Source of the DNA: Sphingomonas kaistensis
GTDB taxonomy: Bacteria > Pseudomonadota > Alphaproteobacteria > Sphingomonadales > Sphingomonadaceae
Reading direction: 5' to 3'
DNA length: 64,000 bases
Assembly: GCF_036884275.1 (NCBI RefSeq)
Contig: NZ_CP145607.1
Location: forward strand, 2,725,998-2,789,997
Under the pieces are notes generated by a model, which did no database searches, was not told the DNA's origin, and saw only the letters and a list, made by a program, of their open reading frames with translations. Each line of letters begins with the position of its first letter. Position 1 is the first letter of the stretch. This document shows, piece by piece, positions 61,923-64,000 of this stretch. Made by a program: the position numbers and the translations under genes.

Positions 61923-63428
61923 TCAGGCTTCGCGCACGCGCAAAGTAGCGAGCGCCGCCAAGGCCATCACGCCCGCGGCAAAGGCCATGGTCCAGATCGG
62001 CTCGCCGGGGAAAAAGGCCTTCATGATCGAGCCCATCACCGTCGCCACCAGCAATTGCGGCACCACGATGAATATGTTGAACAGCCCCATGTAGGTGCCG
62101 AGTTTGGCCTGCGGCAGCGCGCCCGCGAGAATGGCGTAGGGCATGGCGAGGATCGAGGCCCAGGCGATCCCCACCCCGATCTCGGCCAGCAGCAGGTGCT
62201 GGGGATCGTTGAACAGGAAGAAGCTGGCGTAGCCCAAAGCGCCCGCGCCGAGGCACAGGGCGTGGGTGCGGGCCTTGCCGATGCGTTTGGCGAGCGGGGG
62301 CAGGATCAAAAGGGCGGCCAAGGCGGCGACCCCATTGTAGACGGCAAACAGCACGCCGACCCAATTGCCTGCTTCCTGGTAGAGCGCGCTGTCGGGATCG
62401 CTGGCACCGAAGAAGTTGAGGGCGACCACCGGCGTGGTGTTGATCCACATGATGAACAGCGCCGACCAGCTGAAGAACTGGACCAGGGCGAGCTGCTTCA
62501 TCACTGACGGCATACCGGAGAAATCGCCGACCAGGCTGCCGAGCATCCCCGCGCCCTGCCCGGCCTTGGCGCGCATCACGACGAACACCGACAGGAGGCC
62601 ATAGGCAATCAGCAAGGCGCCGAGGAGATAGACCTCCTTCTCGAGCCCGAAGTACCAGGTGGCCGCGACCACGATCACGCCGATGTCGAACCAGAACAAG
62701 GCGGCGAGCCAGCTGCGGGAGGCAAGGGCGCGCATGGCGTCACCGCCTTCGATGGGCGCTTCTTCGCCGAAGCCGCGCATCTCGTCTGGCGAATATTCGC
62801 GGGTGGTGAAGACCGTCCACATCACCGCCAGGAACAGGGCTGCGCCGCCGGCCCAGAAACTCCAGCGGACCGTGTCGGGGATGGCGCCCGCGGCGGCGAC
62901 GTTGCTGACGCCCCAATGTTCGAGAAGGTAGGGGAAGATCGAGCCGATCACCGCGCCCGCGCCGATGAAAGCGGTCTGCACCGCATAGCCGGCGGTATGC
63001 TGGTCGCGGCGGAGCTGGTCGCCGACAAAGGCGCGGAACGGCTCCATCGAGATGTTGAGGCTGGCGTCGAGCAGCCACAGCAGCGCCGCGGCCGCCAGCA
63101 GCACAGGCGCGAGCGGCATCAGGATCAGCGACAAGGCCGCCAGCAGCGCGCCCGCGACGAAATAAGGGCGGCGGCGGCCGAACCGGCCAAGCCAGGTGCG
63201 ATCGCTCATGAAGCCGATGATCGGCTGGACCAGCAGCCCGGTCAGCGGCGCCGCGACCCACAGGGCGGGCAAGTCATCGAGGCTTGCGCCGAGCGACTGG
63301 AAGACCCGGCTCATGTTCGCATTCTGAAGCGCGAAGCCGATCTGGATTCCGAAGAAGCCGAACGAGATGTTCCACAGCCCCGCCCAGCCTTGCCGCGGCT
63401 TTTCCAGCCGGCCCGTCACCTGATCCAT
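61923..63428 (-). CDS. Sugar MFS transporter (SLC45/sucrose-type-like)
   Basis: A 501-residue 12-helix major-facilitator protein. The N-terminus [20 protein letters not shown], the loop [19 protein letters not shown] and [20 protein letters not shown] resemble bacterial glycoside-cation symporters related to plant sucrose carriers. Start ATG 63428 ([14 protein letters not shown]). It divergently faces the FucP-like gene 141 bases away. It probably imports a galactose-containing oligosaccharide for the cytoplasmic glycosidases; the substrate is inference. Confidence 0.88.
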   Translation of the reverse strand: MDQVTGRLEKPRQGWAGLWNISFGFFGIQIGFALQNANMSRVFQSLGASLDDLPALWVAAPLTGLLVQPIIGFMSDRTWLGRFGRRRPYFVAGALLAALSLILMPLAPVLLAAAALLWLLDASLNISMEPFRAFVGDQLRRDQHTAGYAVQTAFIGAGAVIGSIFPYLLEHWGVSNVAAAGAIPDTVRWSFWAGGAALFLAVMWTVFTTREYSPDEMRGFGEEAPIEGGDAMRALASRSWLAALFWFDIGVIVVAATWYFGLEKEVYLLGALLIAYGLLSVFVVMRAKAGQGAGMLGSLVGDFSGMPSVMKQLALVQFFSWSALFIMWINTTPVVALNFFGASDPDSALYQEAGNWVGVLFAVYNGVAALAALLILPPLAKRIGKARTHALCLGAGALGYASFFLFNDPQHLLLAEIGVGIAWASILAMPYAILAGALPQAKLGTYMGLFNIFIVVPQLLVATVMGSIMKAFFPGEPIWTMAFAAGVMALAALATLRVREA

Positions 63429-63569
63429 GCACGCTCCTCTACTCGGGGCTAAGAAAAGCAGGATTGCGTGCCCCTGCCAATGTTGGTGCAGTGCAGCAGA
63501 ATAGGTATTCACAGGTGACAGGGACCGCGGGCGCGCTAGCGTCGGGTCAGCGTAGAGGGGGAGTAGTCG

Positions 63570-64000
63570 ATGGTCGGTGCCACATCAGCAGAGGTCGGCG
63601 GCAGTAATGCGGGCGACGGCGTCGACGCGCCCGAGCTGCGTTATTTCGTGTTCGCGCTGTTCTTCATCTTCGGCGGCATCACCAGCCTCAACGATGTCAT
63701 CCTGCCCAAGCTGAAAGAGCTGTTCACGCTCAATTACACGCAGGCGATGCTGGTGCAGTTCTGCTTCTTCACCGCTTATCTGGTGATCGGCATTCCGGGC
63801 GCACAGCTGGTCAAGCGCATCGGCTATATGCGCGGGGCGATGACCGGCCTGCTGGTGATGATGGCGGGGTGCCTGCTGTTCATTCCGGCCTCGCGCACCG
63901 CTACCTACGGCCTGTTCCTGTTCGCCCTGTTCGTGCTCGCGAGCGGCGTAGTGGTGGTGCAGGTCGTCGCCAATCCGCTGATCAGCCTGCTCGGACCGGC
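63570..64000 (+). CDS. FucP/GluP-type sugar MFS transporter, N-terminal part
   Basis: The first ~143 residues of a transporter that runs off the right edge (MVGATSAEVGGSNAGDGVDA onward). After a short tail come ELRYFVFALFFIFGGITSLN, DVILPKLKELFTLNYTQAML, FCFFTAYLVIGIPGAQLVKR and VVVVQVVANPLISLLGP, the pattern of FucP/glucose-galactose permeases (H+ symport). A GAGGGGGAG site precedes the ATG at 63570. Galactose or glucose uptake fits the neighbours. Confidence 0.85.
   Translation, partial: MVGATSAEVGGSNAGDGVDAPELRYFVFALFFIFGGITSLNDVILPKLKELFTLNYTQAMLVQFCFFTAYLVIGIPGAQLVKRIGYMRGAMTGLLVMMAGCLLFIPASRTATYGLFLFALFVLASGVVVVQVVANPLISLLGP

Noticed and set aside
63470..63490. CCAATGTTGG as a second operator between the two transporter genes
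   Set aside because: Only 4-bp arms and no match to the 57182 palindrome; too weak to call.

Overview
The window is high-GC DNA from an alphaproteobacterium, most likely a sphingomonad (Sphingomonas or a close relative). This rests on a GcrA cell-cycle regulator, a PEPxxWA-CTERM exosortase-type protein, a petABC-type bc1 operon, TonB-family proteins with Pro-rich linkers, and gene blocks such as lapA-pyrF-accD-folC and queE-queC that I recognise from that group. The assignment is inference; there is no rRNA in the window.

Layout. 1-8.6 kb: the 3' end of uvrD, a DUF5872-type protein, a DbpA/CsdA-like RNA helicase, glutaredoxin, hemerythrin, a serine hydrolase and the lapA-pyrF-accD-folC block. 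8.6-20 kb: AmpG-like transporter, Rieske oxygenase, a receiver-only regulator, a pseudouridine synthase, rplY-pth, a diguanylate cyclase, ychF, an acyltransferase and small proteins. 20-25 kb: apt, the cytochrome bc1 operon and hemF. 25-36 kb: lipB, two Asn/Asp-rich lipoproteins, queE-queC, a candidate sRNA, hslO, cspA-type, yceI, a RES/Xre toxin-antitoxin pair, argD and gcrA. 36-44 kb is looser: hsp20 with a thermometer-like leader, a fasciclin protein, an S9 peptidase, a frameshifted sensor kinase, orphan small genes and several copies of a short palindromic repeat. 44.6-51.6 kb: parE, an AT-rich foreign-looking membrane gene, a repeat-invaded HTH-like gene with an in-frame stop, a K+ channel and two convergent tonB-like genes.

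51.6-64 kb is the most coherent accessory block. It carries an apparently complete oxidative (De Ley-Doudoroff) D-galactose route: mutarotase, Gfo/Idh-type galactose 1-dehydrogenase, SMP-30 lactonase, galactonate dehydratase (dgoD), KDGal kinase (dgoK) and KDPGal aldolase (dgoA). Two predicted glycosidases (GH1-like and GH43-like) and two sugar MFS transporters accompany it. The two divergent arms flank a perfect 19-bp inverted repeat at 57182-57200, the obvious candidate operator. I see no transcriptional regulator for it inside the window.

I found no tRNA, rRNA, CRISPR array, transposase or prophage. The non-coding elements I support are Rho-independent terminators, one candidate SuhB-like sRNA, one ROSE-like RNA thermometer with a sigma-32-like promoter, a toxin-antitoxin operator and two families of short interspersed repeats.
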